NCBI GenBank assembly: GCA_949316235.1
Contig: OX438760.1
Span: 5,582,501 to 5,646,500 of the forward strand
Direction of reading: 5' to 3'
DNA from: Oegoconia quadripuncta
Lineage: Eukaryota; Arthropoda; Insecta; Lepidoptera; Autostichidae
Length of the DNA: 64,000 bases
Part shown: positions 57,001 through 64,000 of the stretch, piece by piece
Numbering within the stretch: position 1 is the first letter of the stretch
How the letters are laid out: every line of letters starts with the position of its first letter
Notes under the pieces: generated by a model
Database searches by the model: none
What the model was told of the DNA's origin: nothing
Seen by the model: only the letters and a program-made list of their open reading frames with translations
Made by a program: the position numbers and the translations under genes

Positions 57001-60000
57001 ATAAATATATAAATATTGCTCTTTACAGCTTTCATTTAAAAAAATATATTAGAAGATATTACAAATTTAAATTTACAAAAAATAAACTTCTTTTACCGAT
57101 TTACTTTTAATCCCTTATTTACACGTATTAGTTACATTTGACTTTAAATTACAGCCGAGCGGAGCCGGGGTGGATCACTAACCAATAATAGAATAACACT
57201 TTATTAAATGAGAAAGACATCAAACTAAAGATAAACGAATCAGTCGTTTCTTACCTTATTAAACCACAGAGGAATGGAATATCGCTGGTCATCCACGGTC
57301 ATTATCTTTATATCTCTAAATATAGAATTGCGAATCGTCGGCCCCAAGTTGTTGACAATCCATTTACCCTAAAATAGAAATTATTTGATTTGAATACCTG
57401 CAAAATAATAATTTGGCACATACACGTAAACCGCACGATACACTGAAAGTTTTGAGTTAACTCATAAAAGTTAAATAGTTTTTCATTCCTTCAAAACCAA
57501 CAGAAATACTAATTAAGAATGTAAGATAAGAATCCGTACTATTAAGATTATTCGATCAAAACACTGAGTGAAGTTTAAGATAGGATAATCTTACCATCTC
57601 CTTTGGAGTCCATCCGAGGCAACTGATCAAACCTAGGGTGAGGCCATTTACTGGTTCGTTTGTGGTTGTAATCCCCCAGATATCTATACCTTGTGCCGCA
57701 TATTGCTCCAAAAACCTGAACAAGTTACAGGGACATTGTTTAGTTATATTTTACATTATTTAGTTTATATACAACGCTTTATAAACCGCTTTAGTAACAA
57801 AATTTTTTGGCGTCCCTCAGGGATCGAATTTAGGGTCATTATTGTTCAAAGTATCCGTGTTCCATACTAATTTTACAATTGCTCACCTAAAAACATAAAT
57901 GTATACTTACTTATAATGATACAATGCGTAAGTTTGATAGAACTCAGGCTTTAGGCGGTTCCTCCCGCCATACCGGTCGTTAGTTTTCATCCATGGCGGA
58001 GGAGACCATGTAGTAGATACAATGTGGACAGGTGTGCTTGTAACGTTCATTATTGCATTAATCATTGGTATCTGGAATGTAATGGAGAAATAGTGAGAGG
58101 TTACAAATTGGTTTATGTAAAAAGGAAGTAAGTTAGTGACAACGGCATTTTTTTTTGTTCTTGAAAAAAGACTCCGATTAGTTGTCACCTCTAGATTTTG
58201 TATTTTTCTTTGCACTAACCTTATACTGGTAATCTTCATAGGAAAGCGTGAAATTTGTCAGCATGGTATCATTTTCCGGTAACTCATTGTAGGCGTAAGC
58301 ATGCGTGGAGAAATCAGTGCCTCCGATGGGTACTCGTAACATGTTATACTGCAAGCCATTGTCGCCGAAATATGAACTGGAACCATAAAGACATTATACC
58401 TATTCAGTTGCAGTACAATAAAACTTTAAAACCGGCCATGTTCATGTCAGGCCACGCGCCGTAAAGTACCGTAGTCAGAATTCTAAAAGCAAATTTATTT
58501 TAGCAATCAAATTATTCAAAAAATGATTTATTTTTACAGACGCGCATATAAGTTGGTCGGTACCTAGTTGAGCCTACCAAGTACCAAGATTTCCATATTT
58601 GCGCCGCTTAGAGCCTCTTTAGTTTTTATTTTCGTTACTCATTATATATTAGTATTGAAATACGTTTCAAATTATCAAAAAGGGAGTGTGATAAAAACTC
58701 ATAAGTCTCATAACACTGACGAAAAGGTACTGAACGATACCCTCGCAATTTTTGAAAGTTCTATCCAACGATAACCTACACTAACTGCATTGTTGGTATT
58801 GGTTATATGTGTGACTGTTGCAGGTCGTCGGAGACCTGTATCACTGCGACCATTGCCAATCTATTGTGATCGCCACTAATCTAGTTCGTTGCTCACCTCT
58901 TTGATGAATTGGATTATTTTCATCTCATCTGGGTAGATGGCCACCCACGTGGATATTGCGTTTACGCATCAGCGGGCCACATTCACACAGCAGATGTTTC
59001 CTCTGCAAGGAGGCAAAGTCTGCACATCCCCGTTTCTCGGAGCTCTATGTTGAGCATGTGATTGCTCACACAGCAGTGCCCCGTGAGTGCCCTTGCGAGA
59101 AACTGCATTATTTACAAGTATTCAATGGTGATGTTGGGCTGGACTCGAACTCCTCTCACTCGACTTTTCTTGTTTAAACTATTGTTAGATTTGTATATCG
59201 CACTTTTTATTAATTGACTTGATACACGTTTGACCACAATCTCACTTGATGGAAAATGACGATGTGGTCGAAGATGACGGTCAGTAGATGCCTATCCACC
59301 TTGTTCTTAAAGATCCCAAGATTATAGGAATTAGGAAAGACAGACGCCAGAAAGGATTTCCATGCCTTGGCTGTTTGCATTACTAACGAAGAGTTCAACG
59401 CTTACCTACCTAGCTTACCTAGCTAAGAGCTTACCTAGTGCTAATGTTCAGTATATTAACTACATACCCTTCCCACGCCTAGCAGTCCGAAGATGGCAAG
59501 GCGATGATGGTGGAATAAAATTGTGTAATTCTAACACAATCTCAACGAAATGTATCCTGTAAAAGACAGATAGATAGGAGACCTTGCGATGGTCTTCGAG
59601 GCACTTCAACTAGCCGTCATCGAATTGTGACCATGAGTCTTTTGGCACGTCGTTACACAGATTCGAGTGCAACCAGTTAGTACATAGCCATTCCAGAGGT
59701 GACAGCAGTATTCTATACACGAGCGGACCTGGGAAAGTACAAGCTGTTTCGGCATGAAATATCGCCTGACCTGAATATACCAGTAGAAATAACTGATAGG
59801 ACTGTGAAGCTTAAAGCTTCTAGAGTTCCATCTGGTCGCTGTACATAGAAATCTATGGGAGTGGCCTATGTTAAGGTGGACTCGCTGTGGCTGATATAAT
59901 ATGATGATGAAACCTTACTTAATCAGATAGTCTTGTAAGGGTTTAGACAGGTTCTTCCAGTGTATCCCAGTGGCGTCAGTGACCGCTCCTCCAAAGCCTT

Positions 60001-61422
60001 CGATCGACTGGAACTCGAGGTCCGGATGGACCTCCAAAGTAGTAGAGCAACAGGTACCTGCAAATATTTATACAAAGTTATAGAAATTAACAAGTTTCAA
60101 CTTAGTCTAAATCATGTCTGCCTGAAACACAGGATTTTCCTAGTTCAGGCACTAGTGTTACAGTTGCAATTAAGTATTATTATTTAGATTCTATGTTTCA
60201 ATGTACCATTTGAATTAATAAATATATTTGATTTGATTTGATTGATTTGATTGATGTGAGTAGAATGAAGATTAAAGAAATTTTAATATATTTTTAAAAA
60301 CCTGTCCAATAATATCCACACGATATTCACTTACTTGTCGACGTCCCGTGTAGCGCTTTACTAATCTTCTGAAACCGAAGCCCACTCTGAAATGATTCGA
60401 AATTAGGATAATTTTTTGAACATTAGCAGTGAACTTAAAATTGCTAATTACAGAAATATCACCGGTGAGATGCGTAGTCATTTTACAAGTAGGAATTTCT
60501 AAAAATCACTCCTTTGTGGCAACAAAATTCCCCTCAAGAGACTGCCAAGAAAAAGTAGAAAGAAAATAGTTTATTATATTGCTATGTGTTCCGTGGTAGG
60601 GAATGGGTTACGGCTCAGCATAATACTACGCTCGAACAGCGAAGCGCTGATTTTCTGTCGCTTACATATTATAAGATGAGTTAAAGTGAGCAAGTAAATC
60701 ATGGTAGGCATTGAGATTATGATAGATTTAATAATATAAAATATCGTAATATAAATAACTACCAATGATTATAAAGTTTGTTAAAATCAGATTCTTCGAA
60801 ATGGCTTTTCCGGTTTCCTTGGAACATGGGCTAGAACCATCTCATAATCATCAGCTTTCGAAAATAAATAACCGTGTTCAAAGCGGTTCAGCCGTTTTGG
60901 TGCTACCCACAATAATACCAAACAAAAGAAAACTAGAATAATTTAAAGCCAAAGGTTTGGTCAACCAGTCATAGACTTATATATTATTGCTAAATGTAAT
61001 ATATATTATTGCTATTATAACTAAATTGAAAATGGAGAAAGCTCCGACAAAACCAACGACTAATTTTATCATCCAGATAAACCAATCCCGTTACGTTTTA
61101 AAAGCTATATATCTTAGAAATGGCATAACCGGATTCTAACATACATGCCTCAGAACATAAGTCACGACCTTTATCCCAAATGGGGTGGTCAGAGATATCC
61201 CAAACTGCACCGTTTGGGTGTTCTGCGAGTTTAATCTTAAATATTAAAAACAAAGTTCTGCCCATAGAATCTTAAAAGTAAAGCTATACGTTACCTCGGA
61301 AGAGGTATAGGCGACGTATCTACCGTTCTCGGGCCTTTCCCTCACGAAGTCGTCGCAGTAGGTGGCGTTACATACGCACAGTACAGACTGTCCTTGGACG
61401 ACGCGCCACGCACAAGGCTTAT
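49565..61422 (-). CDS. GBA1: Lysosomal glucosylceramidase (glucocerebrosidase, GH30), lacking only the first exon
   Basis: Eleven exons join in frame to 500 codons: 61422-61295, 60386-60335, 60057-59919, 58376-58220, 58071-57911, 57715-57595, 57368-57255, 56592-56445, 55577-55501, 50952-50660 and 49676-49565. The enzyme cleaves glucosylceramide to glucose and ceramide in the lysosome. The acid/base Glu is in TTNEP (residue 233, counting from the first Asp) and the nucleophile Glu in ATEACEG (337). The N-terminal cysteines 4, 16, 18 and 23 and the sequon N19-A-T fall at the same numbers as in the human mature enzyme. Length matches the 497-residue human protein. The first codon is split (only AT is present here), so a start and signal-peptide exon ending in phase 1 must lie upstream; none was found before 64000. 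ATTAAA at 49488-49483 is a candidate poly(A) signal. Confidence 0.93.
49871..50378 (-). mobile_element. Two SINE family A copies back to back
   Basis: A truncated copy (49871-50050) stops at GGTGGCAGATT, where the A-rich tail of a second, full copy (50051-50378) begins. The missing half of the first copy does not reappear. Both lie in the last GBA1 intron. Confidence 0.82.
50660..50952 (-). CDS. GBA1: GBA1 exon: large C-terminal catalytic and beta-domain exon
   Basis: 97 codons beginning DLNHDVIGWIDWNMCLDKNG, followed by GPNW, FVDSPIIV, QPMFYAMGHFSKFVPRGS and RDTVVVVLYNN, each with a clear family counterpart. Donor GTGAGA. Confidence 0.94.
51013..51159 (+). mobile_element. Helitron-like fragment with a 31-base T run
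   Basis: TATAAATGCGAAAGTTTGGA, then the homopolymer at about 51042-51072, then CGGCGAAACGGATAAATGGA. Confidence 0.5.
51160..51425 (+). mobile_element. SINE family C copy
   Basis: Box B GGTTCGATTCCC, CATGCCTGAGAATTAAAATC and GGTTTACGGGCTGATG. Confidence 0.7.
51684..51887 (+). mobile_element. Helitron-like element (Lep1-type)
   Basis: Start TCCAAACTAACATTATAAAT, end CAACTGCTAG before T. Confidence 0.6.
51904..52105 (-). mobile_element. Helitron-like element (Lep1-type), inverted
   Basis: Read inversely it starts TCCCAACTGATATAACAAAT and ends near GGAAAGCTAG, so it faces the copy at 51684-51887 end to end. Confidence 0.6.
52146..52413. repeat. Left terminal inverted repeat of the DD40D transposon
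   Basis: 268 bp, matched in inverted form by 53998-54265. It contains an A-run and a GAATCGAACC motif. The inner edge is at GGAACAAC, after which the two sides diverge. Confidence 0.88.
52492..53553 (-). CDS. Mariner-type transposase, intact, DUF4817-like HTH plus DDE domain
   Basis: 353 codons from ATG at 53553 to a stop at 52492. Residues 5 to 55 match the DUF4817-type helix-turn-helix (pattern YPDRQIPSRKVLKRLVNNLK). Residues 84 to 120 look like a second DNA-binding helix set. The catalytic acids are D156 (WTDESNF), D246 (FQQDGAPAH) and D287 (SPDLTPLDFFFWG), so 40 residues separate the last two; classic mariners have 34. The protein should cut and paste the flanking element at TA sites. 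The length is normal for this superfamily and no frame break is seen. Closest in spacing to the DD41D (rosa/Visitor-like) mariners; exact family placement is inference. Confidence 0.92.
   Translation of the reverse strand: MAYQVSFDLMEAYFLNDKDISRSLRWYGVKYPDRQIPSRKVLKRLVNNLKTLGRFDKRPREPQQENHTINDEELGILIYFSAFPKASVREGEHEIGVSKSKIHRVLKKHGFKSYVEGRLVQKLLPGDTERRKNFCLDIQARLLEDPNFLDNIIWTDESNFSNNGMYNRNNNRIWSKENPLRVTETNNQVRFSLNCWCGLLKNRVFLIHFYQGTLNTEKYLGILQILRDKIRNHSAAEQENLIFQQDGAPAHNSRRAADFLNECFPTWIGTNGPIRWPARSPDLTPLDFFFWGYVKDMLYKKRYENVGELQTELCHITSSVHHKMIRKSTGSGLIKRLAICVRQEGSHFEHLIN
53998..54265. repeat. Right terminal inverted repeat of the DD40D transposon
   Basis: Inverted counterpart of 52146-52413 with only scattered differences. 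It is next to the transposase 5' side, so it probably carries the promoter; no motif proves this. Confidence 0.88.
54345..54545 (-). mobile_element. LINE 3' end with (CTTT)n tail
   Basis: AGAAAGAAAGAAAGAAAATAG and GGGTAACGACTCAGCATAAT, as in 17460 and 60550. Confidence 0.6.
54625..54953 (-). mobile_element. SINE family A, full length
   Basis: Very close to consensus: tail TTTTATGCACAACGGGTTGG to head GAGCCACGGAGGCGG. GBA1 4.5-kb intron. Confidence 0.9.
55030..55296 (-). mobile_element. SINE family B, full length
   Basis: From CACAGCGCCATCTAGTTCCA to CTACACCAAACAGGTCGTC, box B GGGTTCGAATCCC on the minus strand. Confidence 0.85.
55501..55577 (-). CDS. GBA1: GBA1 exon: SYPWQEKVVLGSWQRAKNYI
   Basis: A 77-base exon carrying the LGSWxRA motif. 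Acceptor TTTCAG, donor GTAAGT. It is flanked by the longest GBA1 intron (4.5 kb) downstream and a mariner-bearing intron upstream. Confidence 0.9.
55600..55720 (-). mobile_element. LINE 3' end fragment
   Basis: ATACACTTTATTGCACAATA and GCGACCTTATCAATAAACGC-AATCTCTTCC. Confidence 0.55.
55764..56224 (+). mobile_element. Internally deleted mariner element
   Basis: Ends CCTATGAAATTGCCGTT and the inverse of AACGGCAATAACATAGG, with TA on both sides; the similarity extends outward through ATCTTTA. It contains only the transposase N-terminus. It lies in a GBA1 intron, opposite in orientation to the gene. Confidence 0.82.
55970..56218 (+). pseudogene. Mariner transposase N-terminal remnant
   Basis: From the ATG at 55970: MEYEYRRGSNAAQAAHNINN, VYGANTTNQRTTCYWFARFR and SGNFDLKNEPRGRP. 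This is the paired helix-turn-helix part of a mariner transposase. The frame then ends abruptly at a stop in the terminal repeat after 82 codons; the catalytic domain is deleted. Confidence 0.88.
56445..56592 (-). CDS. GBA1: GBA1 exon with the catalytic nucleophile
   Basis: It includes FIDGVAVHYYGD and ends KFVLATEACE. The first Glu of ATEACE corresponds to the human nucleophile E340. Acceptor CCTACAG, donor GTAACC. Confidence 0.93.
57255..57368 (-). CDS. GBA1: GBA1 exon: barrel strand, IMTVDDQRYSIPLWFNK
   Basis: It encodes 38 codons from GKWIVNNLGPTIR to the DDQR segment, where the human enzyme also has a DDQR motif. Acceptor TTTTAG, donor GTAAGA. Confidence 0.92.
57595..57715 (-). CDS. GBA1: GBA1 exon with the catalytic acid/base Glu
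   Basis: It encodes FLEQYAAQGIDIWGITTTNE followed by PVNGL. The Glu of TTNEP is the acid/base catalyst (human E235). Acceptor TTCAG, donor GTAAGA. Confidence 0.93.
57911..58071 (-). CDS. GBA1: GBA1 exon: STTWSPPPWMKTND segment
   Basis: The W-SPPPWMKTN motif is highly conserved in GH30 glucocerebrosidases and forms part of the active-site wall. Acceptor ATTCCAG, donor GTAAGT. Confidence 0.93.
58220..58376 (-). CDS. GBA1: GBA1 exon: SYFGDNGLQYNMLRVPIGGTDFS segment
   Basis: It encodes the YNMLRVPIGGTDFS strand and the following YAYNELPEND loop, which correspond closely to the family. The donor is GTTAGT. Confidence 0.92.
58800..59110 (-). pseudogene. LINE C-terminal fragment (zinc-motif region)
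   Basis: On the minus strand FLARALTGHCCVSNHMLNIE, LRETGMCRLCLLAEETSAVC match the C-terminal end of R1/Jockey-type LINEs. In a GBA1 intron. Confidence 0.6.
59205..59500 (-). mobile_element. LINE ORF2 C-terminus, inverted
   Basis: The minus-strand frame reads QTAKAWKSFLASVFPNSYNL and GIFKNKVDRHL. GBA1 intron. Confidence 0.6.
59919..60057 (-). CDS. GBA1: GBA1 exon: FQSIEGFGGAVTDA segment
   Basis: GFGGAVTDA is the conserved glucocerebrosidase motif at the start of the catalytic barrel. Acceptor TTTGCAG, donor GTAAGG. It ends with two bases (AA) of the Asn107 codon. Confidence 0.92.
60115..60255 (+). mobile_element. LINE 3' tail with TTTGA repeats
   Basis: TTTTCCTAGTTCAGGCACTA, AATAAATATATTTGATTTGA. 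The inverse of its first part is similar to 34487-34510. It fills much of a 277-base GBA1 intron. Confidence 0.55.
60335..60386 (-). CDS. GBA1: GBA1 exon: short segment SGLRFQKISKALHGTST
   Basis: A 52-base exon between acceptor TTTCAG and donor GTAAGT. It aligns in position with the SSxAGLR segment of the family and keeps the frame between its neighbours. Confidence 0.85.
60550..60670 (-). mobile_element. LINE 3' end fragment
   Basis: GAAAGAAAATAGTTTATTAT and GGGTTACGGCTCAGCATAAT. Confidence 0.5.
61295..61422 (-). CDS. GBA1: GBA1 exon: mature N-terminus with the disulfide cysteines
   Basis: It encodes KPCAWRVVQGQSVLCVCNAT and YCDDFVRERPENGRYVAYTS. The pattern CVCNATYCD is a hallmark of glucocerebrosidases. 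Acceptor CATTTAG, donor GTAACG. Confidence 0.92.
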
Positions 61423-61569
61423 CTAAATGAAGGAAATGTTTTGGGAAATCACAATAAAATCAGGCTTTTCTGTAGAGGGCCCATTATTAAATGGCTCGTA
61501 CGCTTTGTACGCTTTCAATATATAAGTACTGTAAGTATTCATTAAACAAATGAAAATATTAGGTCCTTA

Positions 61570-61968
61570 CCTATGAAATTGGCGTTTTGTATGAAGAATT
61601 TCATTAAGACTGCTCTCCATACAAACATTTTTGATTTTTTTTTGGGAACGGCAAATCCAAATTTAATTAAACTTTGTGTGTATTATCGGATAATTAAGTG
61701 AAGTAAATGCAGCGTTAATTTTTAAAAGTAACCGCTTTATAAAAGTTTCAGCGAATCTAAGAATTTGATTATGGGAAGCACATGAACAGAGCTCTGTTCA
61801 AATTTTTTTTATTATGTGATTTTAGCCCAGAAATTAAAAAATATTTCATGTGAAACCTTGAAATAATATTCCATTTTCCAAATAAAAAACAAATTTGGAT
61901 ATAGCTTGGAAAATCGCAGGAATTTGGTACATATGATTAACGAAGAAAAAAAACTCCAATTTCATAGG
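61570..61968. mobile_element. Mariner-type MITE (CCTATGAAATTG ends), copy 2
   Basis: Ends CCTATGAAATTGGCGTTTTG and the inverse of CTCCAATTTCATAGG, TA on both sides. Interior matches 42853-43218 inverted. Confidence 0.82.
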
Positions 61969-62476
61969 TAAAGACCCAATATTAACAAAGCTAACCAATA
62001 GTAGAAACGGTGTTCTTAATGTTAAGACTCAATTATTCAATATTTTCAAAAGATAAAAAGCAACCGAGGGATTCTAAAATCGGTTTTTCCCGCAGGGTGG
62101 TCTGGAGACTATATTAAGGAGGATACGGCATGCAGCCAATTATTCAGACAAGAAACGAGCGAGGAGTGAAGCGTGATCTGCAAAGCATCTATATACGTCT
62201 AACACGCAGGAAGATCTTTTTTACCAAAATTTTTTTGGTCAATCTATCCATTACTAATAAAATTACCACAAATTAAACTTATAATGGGTTTAGGCACGTT
62301 ATAAGAATAGAACCAATCAGTCTCTTCCTGTGGGTGTCGTAGAAGGCGACTATGGAACTTTCCACCAAAAACATCTACAGACTTGCACGTTTCAACTGCG
62401 ATGGGCTCATCCCCAATCATTTATGTGCATTTCTGTATATTTCGTATGGTCATCCGTCTATATTTATTTAAATTAA
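61969..62476. other. No gene seen; GBA1 first exon not found here
   Basis: I looked on the minus strand for an ATG plus hydrophobic stretch ending in phase 1 before GT, and found none. Confidence 0.3.
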
Positions 62477-62605
62477 TTAAATATCCTTGGACATACACAG
62501 AAAGCCATCTAATTCCACAGTAAGCAACTATAGGATTGTGTTGTGGATACCAGATGGTTGGTATACTACACAAATATTTTTTTTTTGTAAATAAATAAAT
62601 ATTGT
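62477..62605 (-). mobile_element. SINE family B, 3' half
   Basis: CATACACAGAAAGCCATCTA to TTTGTAAATAAATAAAT. Confidence 0.68.
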
Positions 62606-62624
62606 TTCAAGGATTAAACTAATA

Positions 62625-62682
62625 ATGTCAAAGATATCCCAAAAAGAAGCGGGTTTTTGGGATATTTCTGATATTATATTTT
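62625..62682. repeat. Small foldback, copy 1
   Basis: AATGTCAAAGATATCCCAAA faces TTTTTGGGATATTTCTGATA. A relative lies at 63803-63860. Confidence 0.6.
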
Positions 62683-62687
62683 TTTAT

Positions 62688-63015
62688 TTTTTTTTATCCA
62701 CAACGGGTTAGCACTTGACCTCAATCACACCTGATGTTAAGTGAAGATGAGGCCGAAGGTGGTAGAGTACTGACCCGGAAACCCAAACTTATTTGGGGGA
62801 CTAGCTATCTTATATCTGACAACCGGAACACAACAATGCTATTAACATTGCTGTTGGGCGGCAGATTTAGATAACATGTGGTAGCTAGCCAGGCGGACAT
62901 TTAATATGCCCTACCACCAACCAAACCGAGTACTAAATATGTACCCCGCTGGGGATCGAACCCGCGACCTCCGAACGTAAGCCCAATATTGTTTACATTG
63001 AGCCACGGAGGCGGT
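62688..63015 (-). mobile_element. SINE family A, full length
   Basis: Tail TTTTTATCCACAACGGGTTA to head GAGCCACGGAGGCGG. Confidence 0.87.
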
Positions 63016-63244
63016 TAAATCTTGTAATTATCTTGTATCTCTATGCCAATATAATGCAATCGGTACACTTATCAACCTTTTATTTGAAATGTATTATGTC
63101 TTTGACCATCCCATTTGGAATAAAGTCGTGATTATGTATGTGCACGTAAACGTATAAACTAATTATTCAAATGCAACTATATTTGTAGATGTTGAATTGA
63201 TTCATGATGTTTATTAATAATTTTACTGTAATACTTACATTGTT

Positions 63245-63365
63245 TTATTATTATTAAATTCTTTATTGCACACAAAAATAAAATACAAAGAACATTTAAC
63301 ATAGATGATGAAGTGTACAAAGGCGGTATTATCGCTGATAGCGATTTCTTCCAGACAACCTCAGT
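63245..63365 (-). mobile_element. LINE 3' end fragment
   Basis: AATTCTTTATTGCACACAAA and GTACAAAGGCGGTATTATCG match the UTR of the LINE at 2997-5890. Confidence 0.65.
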
Positions 63366-64000
63366 TAAAGACGCTTTTTAATAAGCAAAGTAAAAGGTGA
63401 ATAACTTTAAATATCAGCAGGTACAGGTGTTTTTATAGGCATCTCTTATCTGTAAAAAATGTTGGGCATATTTTGTGGTAAGCAATTTTCTTACGGGGCA
63501 CGTTCTTTGACTCTCCCTGTATATACTCTGTAGTAGATTTCCTACCTACATAAAGTTAGCATACTGTATGTGTGTATAATGCATACTAAACACTGAAACT
63601 GTTCATGTTTTTAGTAAACACAGTATCAGATTCACTTTACGTTATTTGTGTTTCGTTTTGTCCATGTTGTATCTGCGATCTATATGCACAGTCGGCGTCA
63701 TGTTACATGGATCTTGATAGAACTAGTTTAAACAAAAATTTGATAACTGTAGTTGCATTATGTAAGAAATATATTTTAACATAGAGCTACATTCACATAA
63801 GATAATGTCAGAGGTATCCCAAGAAGAACGATTCTTTTTGGGATATCTGACATTATTGTTTAATGCTTGAAACAACCTCCACGGTTCACCTTTTGAAATT
63901 ACACAAAAAAATACACAATACAGGGGTGAACCAATCGCCGTTGAAACATGCAACCCTAAATGTATATACATTTGGTGTAAAGTTCCCAGTCTCCTCTTAC
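63366..64000. other. Window end; foldback copy 2 at 63803-63860, otherwise unassigned
   Basis: ATAATGTCAGAGGTATCCCA faces TTGGGATATCTGACATTAT. On the minus strand the last bases read GTAAGAG, a donor-like motif that could follow an exon just outside the window; this is speculation. Confidence 0.4.

Noticed and set aside
63723..63971. First exon of GBA1 (ATG, hydrophobic run, phase-1 GT)
   Set aside because: Its downstream half is repeat sequence shared with 62603-62682, the hydrophobic part is weak, and the donor is poor.

Overview
This window looks like nuclear DNA from a moth or butterfly (Lepidoptera). It is AT-rich, its genes have many GT-AG introns, the one promoter that can be read has an arthropod-type TCAGT initiator, and it is packed with tRNA-derived SINEs, LINE 3' ends, mariner/Tc1 elements, MITEs and Helitron-like repeats of the kind typical of lepidopteran genomes. 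The species cannot be read from the sequence.

Two host genes are supported, both on the minus strand. (1) A secreted lipocalin of the apolipoprotein D type, complete in six coding exons between 41556 and 22093 (268 codons). It has the three lipocalin signature motifs and an unusual C-terminal tail of about 80 residues. A TATA-like box, initiator and DPE match are correctly spaced just upstream of its first exon. (2) A lysosomal glucosylceramidase (GBA1, glycoside hydrolase family 30), with eleven exons between 61422 and 49565 giving 500 codons of mature-protein sequence. This covers essentially the whole mature enzyme, including both catalytic glutamates. The exon with the start codon and signal peptide was not found and probably lies beyond base 64000. 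The exon junctions of both genes keep the reading frame throughout. The genes lie head to tail about 8 kb apart, and nothing in the sequence links them functionally.

Everything else is mobile DNA or unassigned sequence. 0-1.4 kb: remains of a mariner-type transposase. 2.8-6.1 kb: a 5'-truncated LINE with a long open frame, inserted inside a SINE. 6.1-9.2 kb: a SINE cluster and a long-TIR MITE. 9.2-9.9 kb: a GC-rich R1-like LINE fragment. 11-20 kb: SINEs, LINE tails, and two diverged copies of one repeat block, one of which shows the empty site of a MITE. 22-41.6 kb: the lipocalin gene, whose first intron (13.4 kb) holds LINE tails, MITEs and a 202-bp near-perfect palindrome. 41.6-49.5 kb: LINE and SINE debris. 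49.5-61.4 kb: the glucosylceramidase gene. Its 4.5-kb intron contains an apparently intact mariner-type transposon with a 353-codon DD40D transposase and 268-bp terminal inverted repeats, and another intron holds a deleted mariner that shares its ends with two MITEs. 61.4-64 kb: MITE, SINE and LINE tail copies.

The best candidate for something noteworthy is the intact DD40D transposon with very long inverted repeats in the glucosylceramidase gene. I see no CRISPR array, operon, rRNA or free-standing tRNA gene, and no sign of a new multi-gene system.
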